Position numbers and translations under genes: made by a program. From contig JBNLDE010000245.1 in the NCBI GenBank assembly GCA_050304175.1, positions 1 through 13,306 of the forward strand: a DNA stretch of 13,306 nt, given 5' to 3'. Positions 13,122 through 13,306 of the stretch are shown here, piece after piece. The notes under the pieces were generated by a model. The model did no database searches. It saw nothing but the letters and a program-made list of their open reading frames with translations, and was not told where the DNA came from. The first letter of the stretch is position 1, and each line of letters starts with the position of its first letter. The DNA comes from JAIOIW01 sp050304175. GTDB taxonomy: Bacteria > Pseudomonadota > Alphaproteobacteria > Rhizobiales > Rhizobiaceae.

Positions 13122-13306
13122 CTATCCCTTCCCAACCCTCAGGCTTTCAGCCACGATATCGAGGAACAGGCGCGCGAGCCTGGAAAGGCCAGGGCTGCCC
13201 GTGTGGACGGCGTAGACCGTGATCTCGGGAAACCGCCAGTTCACTGGATTGACGACGACAGCATCCTCACGCAGAAGGCGAACGGCAAGTTGGTCGTAAT
13301 AATCGT
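13122..13306 (-). CDS. LysR-type transcriptional regulator, C-terminal end (truncated by window)
   Basis: The frame is open from the window edge to a TAG at 13122 and encodes 60 residues with no start codon of its own, so it is the 3' end of a longer minus-strand gene. The residues read DYYDQLAVRLLREDAVVVNP, VNWRFPEITVYAVHTG and SPGLSRLARLFLDIVAESL. The strand-turn-helix pattern (a W-x-x-P-x-x-x-V-Y strand, then an R/L-rich helix F-L-D-I-V-A-E) is how the effector-binding domain of LysR-type regulators ends. The DNA-binding half lies beyond the window, so target and effector are unknown. It is oriented as dusA is; the 271 bases between (12851-13121) hold the dusA promoter candidate and two short overlapping frames that I regard as chance. 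Confidence 0.75.
   Translation of the reverse strand, partial: DYYDQLAVRLLREDAVVVNPVNWRFPEITVYAVHTGSPGLSRLARLFLDIVAESLRVGKG

Noticed and set aside
12895..13222. Two overlapping plus-strand frames (106 and 76 codons) between dusA and the LysR end
   Set aside because: They overlap each other and the LysR end, lack clear ribosome binding sites and have shadow-like composition.

Overview
The window looks like ordinary chromosomal backbone from a high-GC alphaproteobacterium, most likely of the order Hyphomicrobiales (Rhizobiales). This rests on recognisable family members rather than on any database search: a DivJ/PleC/PdhS-type membrane histidine kinase, a DUF1289 gene overlapping a TIGR02281-type retropepsin-like protease next to cobT, an alphaproteobacterial TSUP transporter and a DUF3299 secreted protein. 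Coding density is high, no gene-free stretch exceeds 300 bases, and I see no phage, transposase, CRISPR array, tRNA or rRNA.

Layout. Positions 1-4077 carry six plus-strand genes: the 3' end of a 3-hydroxyisobutyrate-dehydrogenase-type oxidoreductase, a LHPP-like HAD phosphatase, a secreted DUF1444 protein, an AlkD-type DNA glycosylase, a secreted DUF3299 protein and a hotdog thioesterase. Positions 4084-7235 carry five minus-strand genes, in transcription order: a membrane-anchored SNase-like nuclease, a glutathione S-transferase with an almost abutting iron-sulfur uracil-DNA-glycosylase-like gene, an Lrp/AsnC regulator and a secreted DUF302 protein. A histidine kinase (7304-8824, plus) diverges from the nuclease and converges on cobT (8836-9807, minus). 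A two-gene plus-strand operon follows (DUF1289 and the membrane retropepsin, 9978-10912). The window ends with minus-strand genes for a TauE/SafE transporter, DusA, and the C-terminal end of a LysR-type regulator cut by the window edge (13122-13306); this last piece has no start codon inside the window.

How the genes fit together. Most are independent housekeeping or stress functions. Two sets look coupled: GST-UDG (one base between stop and start, with a clear inverted repeat just upstream of the GST ribosome binding site) and DUF1289-retropepsin (GTGA overlap). Two DNA-repair glycosylase-type genes (AlkD and Fe-S UDG) lie a few kb apart but are not co-transcribed.

Most worth a second look: (i) the CobT-like protein lacks both glutamates known from canonical CobT active-site motifs (the GEG-T motif has become PDGT and the E-x-GIGNTT region has become G-x-GEGNDA); (ii) an exact TTAACCAT, a known CtrA-type motif, lies about 50 bp before the start of the DivJ/PleC/PdhS-like kinase; (iii) the GST-UDG operator-like repeat; (iv) a palindrome overlapping a candidate promoter of dusA. 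I found no convincing new multi-gene system.
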